A stretch of DNA of 64,000 bases from Rhexocercosporidium sp. MPI-PUGE-AT-0058 (GCA_020746875.1 JAGTJL010000017.1:1054001-1118000); one strand, 5' to 3'; positions 22,298-33,725 are shown, counted from the stretch's first letter. The notes: generated from the sequence alone by a model not told the origin. Made by a program: numbers and translations.

Positions 22298-25200
22298 TCA
22301 TTCTAATGTTTTCCTCGACTTCAATCTACGCGCAACTTCAGCAACGACCTCGAGCCTTCCACCCCGTCCAACCTTATCCGCCTTCTTCGCCGCCGGCCCA
22401 AAAACATCCCACACTTCGATATACTTGTTGCCGCTAGCCTGGCTCGTTCCAATTGCCGCAAATGCTTCTTTCATCCTTTCGTGTCCTTTAATCGCCTTGA
22501 AATCCTCCATGGTGACTGCATTGCCCTGCCGGTCTTTCAATTCCTGAGTGTTCAAAGCACCCAGCTGGATACAATAAAGGACAAGAGCCGCGAGACCTGC
22601 AGCAAATGCTGTCGCCACAGACGAGCCAGTGAGAGTCTTGCACTTTTCCAACGGTGCGTTGTTGGGGCGGTCTTTGACAACATTATGGCCTGGGAAGATG
22701 AAGTCGACGTCAGCAGGGTCTCCAACCCATTTCCACACGGTACCAGATGCCTCCGCAGCCCCGATTTTGAAGAGATGCTTTGTTCCGCCACATGCCGCTG
22801 GAAAGCTTCGATCCGCTGCGACGCCTTGATCGTTAGCAGCACAGAACATCAGGATACCAGCACGGGCAGCACCCTCGATTGCGGCTTCAAGGTCGATTAT
22901 GTCAGTTGCATTGGTTGCTGTGCGCTCGATGGTCCACGACATGGAGATGATGTGCACTTTCTTGTCGACTGCAGCTCGAACGGCCTGTGTGGAGTTTAGT
23001 CAATGCATGGCTGAGAGGTTGGGGTAAAATACCTTTGCCGCACTCTTGGCTGTGATTTGCCTCTTCATATTTTCGCTAATGTGCTCATCAAGCTTGACAA
23101 CATATAGCTGAGCTTTGGGAAACACCCGGCAGATCAGACTGGCCATTACAGTCCCATGCCCGCCGCTTGTCACATAATACGGTTTGCTCAAATTCTGATG
23201 CGTGTCTCGCTGACAGAAACTCCGACCCCCTATGATCTTGGCATGCAGTGATTGCTCGTTTATGTCAACACCATCATCAATCAGAGCTATGGTTATGGGC
23301 TCAACAGGTAGATCTCGAGGTGTATCAACGTTTTGAATGAAGTCAGCAAACTCATCCATACATGTGAGCCAGCGATGGCGATGCTCGGCCTGTTCATGCG
23401 CAGTGTCGATCAAGCCCCCAGTTGGAATCTGTTTTTCTGGCAGTTGTTCTTTCACGACATCAACCTCCACATCTGGACGGAGTTTCGCAAGGCGGCTTCG
23501 GAAGTCCTCCACGTTGTTCTCCGTACGTCGACTACTTTCTAGGCCCTGCTTCGCCGTCAACACATCGAGTTATTTTTTAACCCACCAGGAAAAGCTTACT
23601 TGTTCAACATGTAAGTGGACTTTCTTCAGCTTCCTCAAGAGAGGTAGTCCTCCGGCCTCGCTCCATCCACGCAGAACAGCGTTATTGCCACTCCAGTACA
23701 GACACACTTCTTCGGCATCAAAGGCAGCAGCAAGGATTGTCTCTGTGCACAGATCAAGCTTCCTCCAATCCCATATCTCTACTTTGAAACCCGCTAGCGC
23801 TGCCTCGATGGCTTCATCACTATGGGCTGGCTCAGACATGTCATCAACAATTACGCGGATGATTCGCTGGACCTTCTTATGGCGTAAGAAGTTAAACAGA
23901 AATACCATGTCGCTACGGCCCTTGCCATCTGATCGAGATGTCTTTCGGATTTTCGTCGATACGGGCTTCTTTTCGAGATGCAGGCTGGGTAGAGCGACAT
24001 ACTGGAGGATGTCTTCAAACTTCAAGTGATCGAGACCCTCTTCTATTCGGTCCTCGCTGATCGTCTTGGAAGGTGAGTCATAAAGGTCAAAGTATATCTG
24101 GTTCTCTGCAGATAATCATTAGCAACACCTTTAGAGACCTAGTTCGCAACCTTTGCTCACCTTGATTACGACCATACAAAAAGTCGACAACGTCATCATG
24201 GTTCCTGGTTCGCATACAGTACAATTTCAAATAGTTCCTGATTACAGCTGCACTCTCTTCGGTCACTTTTGGCTCTTCTTTTGGCTCTCTCTTCTTCTTT
24301 TTCAATTTGTCGGTCTTCGCTGCAATTGGAGTTGCTGGATTCGACCCTGCGGATCCCATGGGAAGGCCCGTCCCAAGCTTCAACTGGTCTCCGTGTCCAG
24401 TCGCGCCAGTGCTCTTTGCACCAAATGGGCTTTCCATGCCTGTCGCAATTCGACGTAGAGGTCCAGGCTTGAAAGCATCCATCGAAGCTGCCGCCGCACC
24501 TTTGGATCCTGCACTAGACTTCCCAGCCTTGGACTCAACCGTTTGAGTGGCAAATTTTTTATCTTTCCCGGGAGCTGTCTGCCCATCCATACTACCTTCT
24601 TCGTTCTTGTCTTGAGATGATGCCTTTTCCTTCTCTGCTACAGCTTGCCTAGCTTCCTTCTCAGCAGCCTTTCTCGACTCGACCCTTGTGTACTCATGAT
24701 ACTGGTATGGCGAGAGTGGAGGATCCGCATTTGTTCTCTGGTCCATTGCCTTATCGCATTGTTGTATGAGCACTTCCACAACTTCCAATTGTTTATCCGT
24801 GCAGCGATCGTACGCGACAGCTAGGTGTAGCGGGGTGTTGCCTTTGTCTTCCTTCGCTTGCAAAGTTGTTTCGTCTGCGTATTTGATGAGTGTACAGGCA
24901 AGATCAGGCGCAACATTTCGCCGGATCGCGACATGTATGCAGTTTTCAGACCGGTAGCATGGAATGCCGAGGATCGATGAGATGTCCTTGTAATTCTTGC
25001 AGATGTATCTCACGAGTTTACTCCGCTTCTTGTAGATGGCGACGTACAGAGCCGTCTTCTCATTGCTGTCCTTCTCTGATAGAATTTGCGGGTATTTGTC
25101 GATGAGTAGTTTCACCAGCGGCTGGTAGATGTCGAACACTTTGTCCTTCGCGTCGTCCACTAGCAAATGTAACAAGGTGTTATGATCCCCATTACCCAAG

Positions 25201-25457
25201 GTTTTCTGGCCTAGATAACTCGCATTCTCCAATACAAATGCTTGGAGCTTCGCGGGATCTCGAAGATCTAGTTTTCCTTCTTTGAGCCGGCGTACGATGT
25301 CTTTGAATTTATTCCCAACGCTCACTTCCTCCTCATCGTCATCATCGGAGCTGCCTTCAGAGTCCTGTCCGTCTGCTTCTGGCTCACGTTCCTGAATCGG
25401 TGAATCCGGCGCATGTCGATCCACCATGACAAGCTCTTCTTCAAGTTCTGCGCTCAT
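22298..25457 (-). CDS. Ankyrin repeat protein with C-terminal subtilisin-like (S8) serine protease domain
   Basis: Four exons, 25457-24161, 24105-23600, 23545-23033 and 22984-22298, encode 1000 residues. There is no signal peptide, so it is probably intracellular. Order: an acidic N-terminus (SEGSSDDDDEEE); ankyrin-like repeats at about 75-250 (NTLLHLLVDD, KTALYVAIYKKRSKLVRYI, NCIHVAIRRNVAPDLACTLI, NTPLHLAVAYDR); a low-complexity Ala/Lys/Gly linker; a region around RNYLKLYCMRTRNHDDVVDFLY; an alpha/beta-looking segment ending EVCLYWSGNNAVLRGW; then the S8 domain from about 670. The triad is complete: Asp691 (ALIDDGVD), His731 (GGHGTVMAS), Ser894 (TGSSVATA), with oxyanion Asn823 (CAANDQG). Neighbours are an unknown protein and an NLR-like receptor. 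Role in immunity-like signalling or regulated cell death is inferred from context. Confidence 0.88.
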
Positions 25458-25885
25458 GATTACTCCTCACAAAGTTGTACGAACTCAATGAAGCTGGAGC
25501 GATTCCTTCTGTATAGAACAATAGGTTGTGAAGGAAGTCGACTTGACCTGAGTGAAGCGCGACACAGCCTTGACGATGGCCCCTCGGCAACAATTGCTTT
25601 CCTAAATTTCTGCGGAGTCAAAATATTGCTGCTGCAGGCGGATAGACCCCTCGTCCCGCCCCTTTGTTCCTCTAGCGCTGATGTGAGATCCAAGTAGACA
25701 TGGATTATTTATGCAGCTTTGATTATTGTTTGCTGAATGTGGTAACGCCCGAAACGCCCGAAAACTCGGCGTGAAGCCTTGTCACACAAGGCTGGAAGAA
25801 TGAGGGTCATTTTTCTGCTTCTGAAGCAGGAGGCATCATGGTCTCAAACACACAAGATTTCCTCTAAGATTGCTCCATTGGGCAC
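25458..25885. other. Gap between two minus-strand genes
   Basis: About 430 bases that hold the promoter of the ankyrin-S8 protease and the 3' flank of the unknown protein upstream of it. A tandem CGCCCGAAACGCCCGAAAA occurs at about 25746-25764. A minus-strand frame at 25460-25693 has no recognisable features. Confidence 0.45.
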
Positions 25886-26809
25886 TTAGCGTGCTCTAGT
25901 ATGTGTTACTTCACAAAGATTCTCCAAATTGATGGCGCCCAAATCCTCGATGTCGTACGTTTGCAGATTATTTGTTGGATCCAAACTGGGGTCGAAGAGA
26001 ACTGGGTCGTCTTTTGGTTTCCCTCCAAAAAGACTCTCCAGGTTGCTCTTCACATCAACTGTAGCGTTGATCTTGACAACACACTGGAAGGGATTCTCAT
26101 CCTTCCTCTTCAAAAGAATGCCGGTTCTCATGCTTGTAGGAACTCCGGTCTTCGTCGTGGCGTTTTCCTGTAACGTCCATGAAGCACAGTTTGCTTTTCC
26201 CCAGTTCCGACCTTTCAAATCAATTGATCCAGTCACAGTTGTCTGGTCGCTACTCTCCCGACTCACGGTCTTCTTCCAACCAACTCTGCCTGTTGCCGTC
26301 GCTCCCAGTATTCCGCCCCCAATGTCCAGTCCGAGCTCGCGTGACACTTCCTCGTGTTGAGTGGTGGGCACTAAAGATAGACTCCCAGCTGGAGAGATCG
26401 AAAAGACCTCGGGGCTATTTTCGCCTGGCTTCATGCCTCCAAATTCGAGGGAGATCTTGACAGCTTGGATTCGCCTTGCCTTCTTGCGAGAATCGAATCG
26501 AAACTGCAGCACTATCAACGTCGCCAAGGTCTCGCCATCAGCTGAAAAGAAGCCGTGTACCACATCAAGACACGAGCAGCGGATATCAACAGCACCGTGG
26601 CGTTCGATGTAATTACTGCGCTGAAGAGGTGCTGCAGGATCATTTTGCGTCCGGAAAGAACTCCCTTCATCGCCGCCAGGAAGCAGGCCAACCTCGAACG
26701 AGGGTAGTTCGTCTGATGTTTCTTCGTTCGTCGAGTCATCTGCGGGGTCGTCGAAGGCATTTAGAGCAGTGGTCTTCTCCAAAGCAGACGACATCTTGGA
26801 AGACCGCAA
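25886..26809 (-). CDS. Conserved-looking beta-rich protein of unknown function beside S8 protease and NLR-like genes
   Basis: A single exon of 307 codons from ATG 26809, or 302 from ATG 26794 (MSSALEK). The N-terminal 45 residues are acidic and probably disordered. The rest alternates short hydrophobic and polar stretches as beta strands do: DIRCSCLDVVHGFFS, TLATLIVLQFRFDSRKK, RIQAVKISLEFGG, then a Gly-rich turn (GLDIGGGILGATATGRVGW) and TTVTGSIDLKGRNWG. A C-terminal segment ENPFQCVVKINATVD, then DDPVLFDPSLDP, looks like a conserved signature. There is no signal peptide and no transmembrane helix. I do not recognise a characterised family. It is co-oriented with the S8 protease gene and divergent from the NLR-like gene, which suggests a shared role; a protease substrate or effector is one possibility only. 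Confidence 0.7.
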   Translation of the reverse strand: MRSSKMSSALEKTTALNAFDDPADDSTNEETSDELPSFEVGLLPGGDEGSSFRTQNDPAAPLQRSNYIERHGAVDIRCSCLDVVHGFFSADGETLATLIVLQFRFDSRKKARRIQAVKISLEFGGMKPGENSPEVFSISPAGSLSLVPTTQHEEVSRELGLDIGGGILGATATGRVGWKKTVSRESSDQTTVTGSIDLKGRNWGKANCASWTLQENATTKTGVPTSMRTGILLKRKDENPFQCVVKINATVDVKSNLESLFGGKPKDDPVLFDPSLDPTNNLQTYDIEDLGAINLENLCEVTHTRAR

Positions 26810-27344
26810 AGGATTAATAACTCCAATGTGCCGAGGACTACTACCAGTGTCTGGCAGTTTAAGTTTGGCAAAAAATGATGAACAAGAGCCCTTCTTATCT
26901 CAATGATCAGTCAAGCTGTTGGGGTTTAACATTGGGTATGGATAGTACATAACAGAGCGTTGTTAAACCACTTATCGAATCAACCCGTCGCTACCTACAG
27001 TATCAAACTCTTAAACTCCTCTTCCCTGAGAAGGAGCCTTGATGTGTTTATTGAGGTGGCTTGATTTGTCATGAAATAGGTAAATGGCCCCCAAATGGCC
27101 CCCAAATATGGTCACTCTCAGCCCTGGGGGCGTCCACTTAAAACCACACAAAACCGCCCTCAGGCTGAGATATCGGCTTGTAACGTCGGGTATACTTTCC
27201 TGGAAGTGAGCGCAGCCCGAGAGAAAGAAGCGGGGGGCCGAGCGCGTCAGAGACAATTTATGGACAGGGTCAGGTGTCAGCCTCGAGCTTTGGCTGTGTT
27301 CATGAAGATCGATTGCAATTCTTTCCAGCTTCACAGCACAAACA
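26810..27344. promoter_or_regulatory. Divergent promoter region between the unknown protein and NLR-like receptor
   Basis: This region is bounded by the start codons of the two divergent genes, 535 bases apart. It contains a short tandem duplication GGCCCCCAAATGGCCCCCAAAT at about 27084-27105. No TATA box is evident on either side. Confidence 0.4.
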
Positions 27345-30300
27345 ATGTCGGAATCTGAGAGCGAATCGTCAGTATCTGAAGTGAAGGATGATGATCATGT
27401 GGAGGAGGAGGAGCAGAGCTCGGCAACAAGCGAAGAAGATCTCACAGCTGGTATGGGACTACAGATCCTTGCAGGAAGCATACTTGAATTCGATCCAGAG
27501 GGGGACGATGCGCGACCATTCGAGTGAGCTCTTTGCTGCACTTCACACTTCAAACGAAAGGCTGCTTGCTAATATGCTTTCTGCAGTGTTGTCGCGGTTC
27601 ACGGCTACCATGGAGACAGGCACACCTCGTGGGGTGGTCCGTACAACAATTGGTACGAAGATTCTCCATGATCTGGGATCTGGGATCGGATCATTTATGC
27701 TAATCTCATGACATTGGGATTTAAATATACTAATGTTTTGACTAGGCTGGAGGACTCGTTGTTCGCTCGATACCCCAGCTCTCGAGTTTTGACCTTTGCA
27801 TATGATGCGCGCGGGATTAAGGGAACATCTACAAGATTGGGAATCAGGGAGAAGGCTGTACAATTGCTCGATGAGCTAGTCAAATTGAGAAAGCCAGAGG
27901 AGCCCGTACGTACCCCGCACATATCATCTGGTATGAAATCAGAACTAACTGCAAACGTCAAGGAGCTATTCCGCCCTTTGATTTTCATATCACAAGATAT
28001 AGGAGGCATTATTGTGAAAGAGGCAAGCAGAAACTGCAAAAGATGGTTAGCAAATTTTCGCTGACTTGGTTACAGGCACTCTGCATTGCAGCTTTTGAGT
28101 ATCAGAAGTACAGGACGATAGTACAATGGTCTCGGCTCTTCGTAAGGCATCTTTACTTTACAATGTTTTCAACTTATTGATTGATTCCCAGATATTTTTC
28201 GGATGTCCGCACCGATCCACGAGCATCCAGAACATGGAAGACTCGATTGGCAATCTGCTATATGCCAATCAATACCCACGTCCAATTGGCGCATTGAGAA
28301 CAATCAAGGAAATCAGCAGATCGATCATCGAAATCAACGGTTCATTTTTCCTTTCAAAGATACCGACTCTCGGAACCACCGTCAACTTTTATTCCGAGGA
28401 GGAAGATCTAGCTTTGCAGGTAAGCATTCTCAAATTTATCGAGCATCAATGCGAGCTTAAGACCGATAACAGCGAACGGCTCCTAGACTGGATAGCAACT
28501 AACACTGGTCTAGGTGTTTGATAGATACACTGCAAGCTTCGACATTTCCTTTGGAGGGAGCTGCATTGGGAAATATGGGCCCTTGAGAGATATCTCCAGC
28601 ACATCATCGGATGATATATACGACACCATAAACCTTGTTTTAGCAGCTTACCCAAAACGTATGTCATGTCTCCATTAATTTTTTAGGATCAATGGTCTGA
28701 CCTCGTTGGCAGCTTCGGAACACAATAAAGATTCGGAACAAGCTCTACGCAATTTACAACTACAAGCAGCAACTGCTCTGCCACTTGAATCGAAATTTGG
28801 CCCGGAACGTTTGTGCAGCTGGCTGAGCGATGACGAGACCTTCACATCATGGTTCGAAAGCGATGGATCGAATCTCCTCCATCTCCATGGCGCAACTGTT
28901 GGCTCGGATGCAGGCGAGTATCTCTTTCAGCAGCTCAGTAGAAAGACCGCAGGGGAACCCTTGGTATATTTTTCATTCGACAGATACGATGACAAGCGAA
29001 ACACACTCCTCGGGATGCAGAATTCGATCCACGCCCAGATCTACAGTCATCAGCCGGTTTACCACGATGCGGCAATTGTGCCGGAACAGCAAATGAATCA
29101 CTATCACAGCTGGACTAGGCATGAACTCATGACCATGTTCCGAAATTTCTGCACGAATCTGTCGCATACTGGCTGTTTTATAGTTATCAGTGGCTTGGAC
29201 GAGTGTGATGACTCGATTTTTCCGTTTTTGGAGAAACTCTGCTATCTGGCCAGGTCCACAGAATACAAATTCAAAGTCGCGCTTGTCAGCGCTACCAAGA
29301 CCAGTATTCAGTCCGCGCTCACTGGGTGGCCATTAATCAACATGAACAACCATGTCCCAGTTACGGATTTGGAGCGCATGACATCTGAAATTGAGCTTGA
29401 GGTACTAGGCTTGATTCAGCAATATCCCCTATTATACGACTTCGAGACGACAATCACAGAGAAGCTTCTCAAATGTGGCGATGACAAAGACTGGCGCCGA
29501 CTAGTCCTGAAAGAGTTTCAGCGTGTTGGCTCTCAATCCAGGAGAACAACCATACAACAGGAGCTTGGTGGCATAGAGGTAACCAGTCCTCAAAAGAGTC
29601 TGCGGGGAATCATGTCCCGAATACCATCTGAAAAGAAATCCTGGGCCCGCAAGCTTTTGTCTTGGATCTTGTACTCATACCACCCTCTGAGCGTTTGGGA
29701 ATTGGCTGAAGCCACATCACCTGAGCTCTCTGCCCTACCCGCTGCTGTAGTATCCAAACATCTTGTACATCGAAGCTTCGTCGGAAGTCTAGACGACCTT
29801 TTCGACGGGGCTATCATTGTCAAACATAATCTGGTTCGCTTTGGTCACCCAAGTGCTAGGGAATTCTTCGCATCTTCAGATCTACGACCAGATGCAGAGA
29901 AAGCAGCTCATCGAGATATTCTGGATACATGCCAAGCCCTTTTATCTTCGAAAGGAGGTCAGGAATTCTTGGAGGCTCTCTACACCAAGGCTACATACTA
30001 CGTCGGGGAACCTCCAATATTCACTCACCGTTACACTCTCCTTACTTACACTGTCATGTACTGGCCGAGGCACTTCCAGGCCATTTCAGAATGTCTGCTT
30101 GGAGAACAAGACCCGCCGATTAATAAGCAAGACCTGGAGTTTGTCCATAATGAGAAGGTGATGCGGAGTTGGGCAGAAGCGCACTGGTACCTCTCCAACT
30201 CAATCTACAGAAGAGATCGCGGGTTCTTGTCCATGTTACCTGTTTTTGCAGGTCTCGGACTGCGTAGATTGGTGTCTAAGTGGCGTATGAACGATGAAGG

Positions 30301-33262
30301 CAAAATACACTACGGCGAGGATTCTGGCCTGGCGTTGGTTGAGGCAGTACGCTTTGGCCAAACCACAATTGTCCATTCCCTTCTCGCATCCGGGGTTTAC
30401 ACTGAAAAGGAATTGCTGCTTGCTCTGTTTGCTGCTAGTTCTTCTTCTACCGAAGAGGCCCTGGACAAACTTGTCACATACATCGGCAAGAACTTCCCAA
30501 AATTCGACTGGCCGGCAACGACGGTTGTGCGATGTTGTCAGTTTGGTCATGGCAAAGTGCTGAAAAAACTTCTGGAGTATGGAGCTTCGCCGGACAAAGG
30601 CGTTGAACTACACAGCATGACTCCGCTGTTCGCTGCCACACGCGAGGGCAATAGCGAAATAGTCGAGACCTTGCTCGAACACAAGGCACCGCTAGATACC
30701 AAGTCCCAGCACGGTCGTAGTCCACTTCATGCAGCATGTGTTTTCGGCCATGCAGAGGTAGCAAAATTACTCATAGCTGCCGGTGCCAATCTCGACGCCT
30801 TGGACAACGACAACGACACGCCAGTGTCTTTGGCCGTTCAATGGGGCAATCACAAAGTACTCGAAGTCATGGTGAAAGAGACATGTGTCATGGATGGTAC
30901 ACTCGGAGACTTGACTATCCGGACGCCATTGACAATTGCTGCAGACCTTGGGTTCAACGAGTGTGCTCGGGTTATGCTGAGTGATAAAGCAAACACCGAA
31001 GTCGTCTGCAAAAGTGACTGGCCCCCTCTCCGATATGCCATCACCAAGAAGAATACAGAATTGATCAAGCTTCTACTTGATCATGGAGCCGATCCAAACA
31101 CAACCCATGGTGGCGAGCCTCTCATCACCACCGAGGCCAGTGAGGAAAATTTCGTAGCCATTAAGTTGCTCGTTGAGCATGGAGCTACTGTAGATGCCCT
31201 CAACTCGCAAGGGGCAACTGCGCTGCATTGTGCGGCGGAAAAGAACTTTGCTGATATTGTGACTTACTTGCTCGAACATGGCGCTGCTGTTAATTCCCAG
31301 ATTACTGCCGGGCATACTAGTCTCGCTCTGGCTGCCAGTGCTGGTCATGTTGAGACCGTTAAAATACTATTGGACAAAGGAGCTGATGTCTCGATCCCCT
31401 CAAACGATGGTTGTAAGTACCGAAGCAACCTACGATTCTTTTCTTAAACGTCTCAGGAGTCTTTGGAGATATAGCTCTTTTCGTCCGAGTCACTGATGTA
31501 GCCATTGCTGACTACTCCTTGATTTAGGGACCCCCATCGGGCTATCCTACGACAGTGCAGAAGTAAGTCGTCTACTGATGGAAGCCGGTGCCAATGGGGA
31601 TAGGGCAACAAACTCATATACACCACTGTATCTCGCTTCGATGTACGGGTACACTGAGACCGTCAAAGTACTCCTGTCATACTCAGTCAACCTCGAGACG
31701 GAGTACATAAGTGATGGTTACCAGACCAAGTTCACTGCATTGTGCAGTGCAGTCACGAACCAGCACAATGAAATCGTCCGACTCCTTCTTGAAGCGGGTG
31801 CAGATGTCAACCACTTATCCGAGAGAAATAATTTCTGTCTGCAGTATGCAGTTAGAACCGACGATCCAAACATGCTCCGAATTTTGATGGAGTACCGACC
31901 AAAGCTCGATCTACAAGATGACGATGGGGACACAGCTGTCGCTTACATACGTTCATCAGCACCAATCGAAATGTACCAGATCCTAGTCAATGGTGGTGCC
32001 TCTCTCGAAATCCCTAACAAACAGATGCACACTGCAATCTGCGCAGCTGCGTTATCGACAGATAGACCTGATATTGTCAAATATTTCATCTCGAAAAAAG
32101 CAAACCTGAACCCAGTCGGTGGCAAACATGGCGGACCTTTGCACATTGCATGTCGATGGATGAATTTCGAGCTTGTTGAGATGCTCGTTCAAGCCGGAGC
32201 AGATGTGGATTTTGTGGACCAAGCCACGGCAGGGAATCCCTTGCAGTCCGCTGCTCGTTGCTGGAACGCAAGTTCAAACCGAGAAGGACAGGAGAAAATC
32301 ATCCGATATCTCCTGGATGAAGGTAAAGCTGATGTTAACGTGGTTGGTGGTATACAAGGATGTGCGCTGAACGCTGTCTGCGGATGGGCAAGTGTAGATA
32401 TGGTGATGTTGCTGCTGAAGAAGGGAGCGAAAACGGATGTCGTCGACGAGATGGGAAGAGCTGTCATCCATTATGCCGCGATGCAAAGTCTAGAAAACTT
32501 GCAGCAGATTGTCAGTTGCGGGGTCGACATTAACGCAAAGGATGCGATGGGTAGAAATGCCATGCATTGGGCGGTTGTTAGTGGATCCCCTGAAGTTGTG
32601 GAGCGAGTCCTGAGTCTCTCGAGACGTCTTCTGGACCAACCTGACAATGACGGATGGACACCCCTACTTTGGGCAGCTCGAGGCTGTGTCACAGCGCATA
32701 AGGAAACAGCATCTAGTGCTCAAGAGCAGATCATTACGTTCTTGTTAGATCATGGTGCAGATATTTTGGTCAAAGGCAAAGGCTTGGATCGGGACTGGAC
32801 ACCAATACAAGTAGCCAGATACCACAGTATCGACGACGAAGTTGTTCAATTGCTTGTCAAGAAGACAAAAGAAAAGCTCGGAAAGGAAGAGTTGTATATC
32901 GAGGCAGAGCATGCGTGTCTCAAAGCCTCAGAGCAAGTTGGCTCTTGCGATAGTTGCCATTGTGTAAGTCACTTCTTGTCTGATGTCCTCAAGATCGGCT
33001 GTGTTAACATGCGACAAAGCAAATGCTCGGAAACCGATATAAGTGTCATGACTGTCTGGACATTGATTTCTGTTACAAGTGCTACAAATCACGTCTGATA
33101 CTGCACAACAAAAATCACACTTTCGACGTAATTGGTCCAGAGTACCAGGTGGTAGTTGAAGTTGAGAAAGAAAGTACAGAAGAAGACGATGAGGACACGG
33201 ATGACGATACAGACGATGATACCGATGAGGATGAGGATGAAGAGGAAACGAGCAAAAGTTGA
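27345..33262 (+). CDS. NLR-like STAND receptor: alpha/beta-hydrolase-like, NACHT-like core, ankyrin repeats, ZZ zinc finger
   Basis: Ten exons: 27345-27523, 27587-27652, 27746-27905, 27963-28022, 28076-28141, 28192-28419, 28514-28658, 28713-31412, 31528-32963 and 33020-33262, giving 1760 residues. Intron 4 (28023-28075) is GC-AG. Residues 1-50 are acidic. The alpha/beta-hydrolase-like domain has VVAVHGYHGDRHTSW (61-75), RVLTFAYDARG and a nucleophile-elbow equivalent ISQDIGG, with Asp147 in place of Ser. FFGCPHRST is typical of the fungal lipase-like N-terminal domain of NLRs. In the NACHT-like core the P-loop site reads HGATVGSDAGEYL (from 360) without GK[S/T], while Walker B ISGLDECDD is kept (Asp464). 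Ankyrin repeats span about 840-1650 (NGRSPLHAACVFGHAEVAKLL type). A ZZ zinc finger (CDSCHC..KCHDCLDIDFCYKC, 1675-1720) and an acidic tail end the protein. Probably a cytosolic sensor. Confidence 0.88.
28023..28075 (+). other. GC-AG intron 4 of the NLR-like gene
   Basis: No GT donor keeps the hydrolase-like frame here. GCAAGC directly after AAAGAG, with acceptor TTACAG before GCACTC, joins ..IIVKE to ALCIAAFEYQKY in phase 0 and restores the family sequence. GCAAG is the normal sequence of the minor GC donor class. Confidence 0.7.
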
Positions 33263-33725
33263 AGCCTCTGATATGAGCAGAGTCGAGGCAAAAATGAGGT
33301 TGGTAGGCAACAGAGGACGGGATTTCGAGTTGCAATGTACATTATCTCAGAAGGACAGCTAGCGAGACGCTGTGTTGTGTATCAAAGATTCAAATACCCA
33401 CACGATGATCAGAAACTCTTCAGTGCTCAAAAGAAGACGCAATCGACTGCTACTTATTGTGTGAACTTTTATAGCTCGCTGTGTTAGGGGCCAATGATGC
33501 CACTGACTCGTCATTTTCTGTCTTACGCAACATGGAGTTCGTCTTTTAGTAAACAAATGTTGACCTCAGCTCATAGAGGAAGCACACTTAGAATGCCCAG
33601 AACTACCTCACTAGGGCGGAGACAAACTACTTCAACTCCTCGACACACCTCCCATCACCCAAGAACACTGTATGGTCTTCATTCTTACCTGCCACGCGCA
33701 TCAATTGGCCATCGCTCGCGAGGCA
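33263..33725. other. Intergenic region downstream of the NLR-like gene
   Basis: About 460 bases between two plus-strand genes. Only short overlapping frames are present, and none has features of a gene. Confidence 0.45.

Noticed and set aside
22298..25457. Secreted subtilisin
   Set aside because: The N-terminus is acidic and has no signal peptide, and ankyrin repeats precede the protease, so a cytosolic protein is more likely.
32928..33335. Minus-strand frame opposite the end of the NLR-like gene
   Set aside because: It is a shadow of the ZZ finger and acidic tail; the plus strand carries the conserved Cys/His spacing and splice sites.
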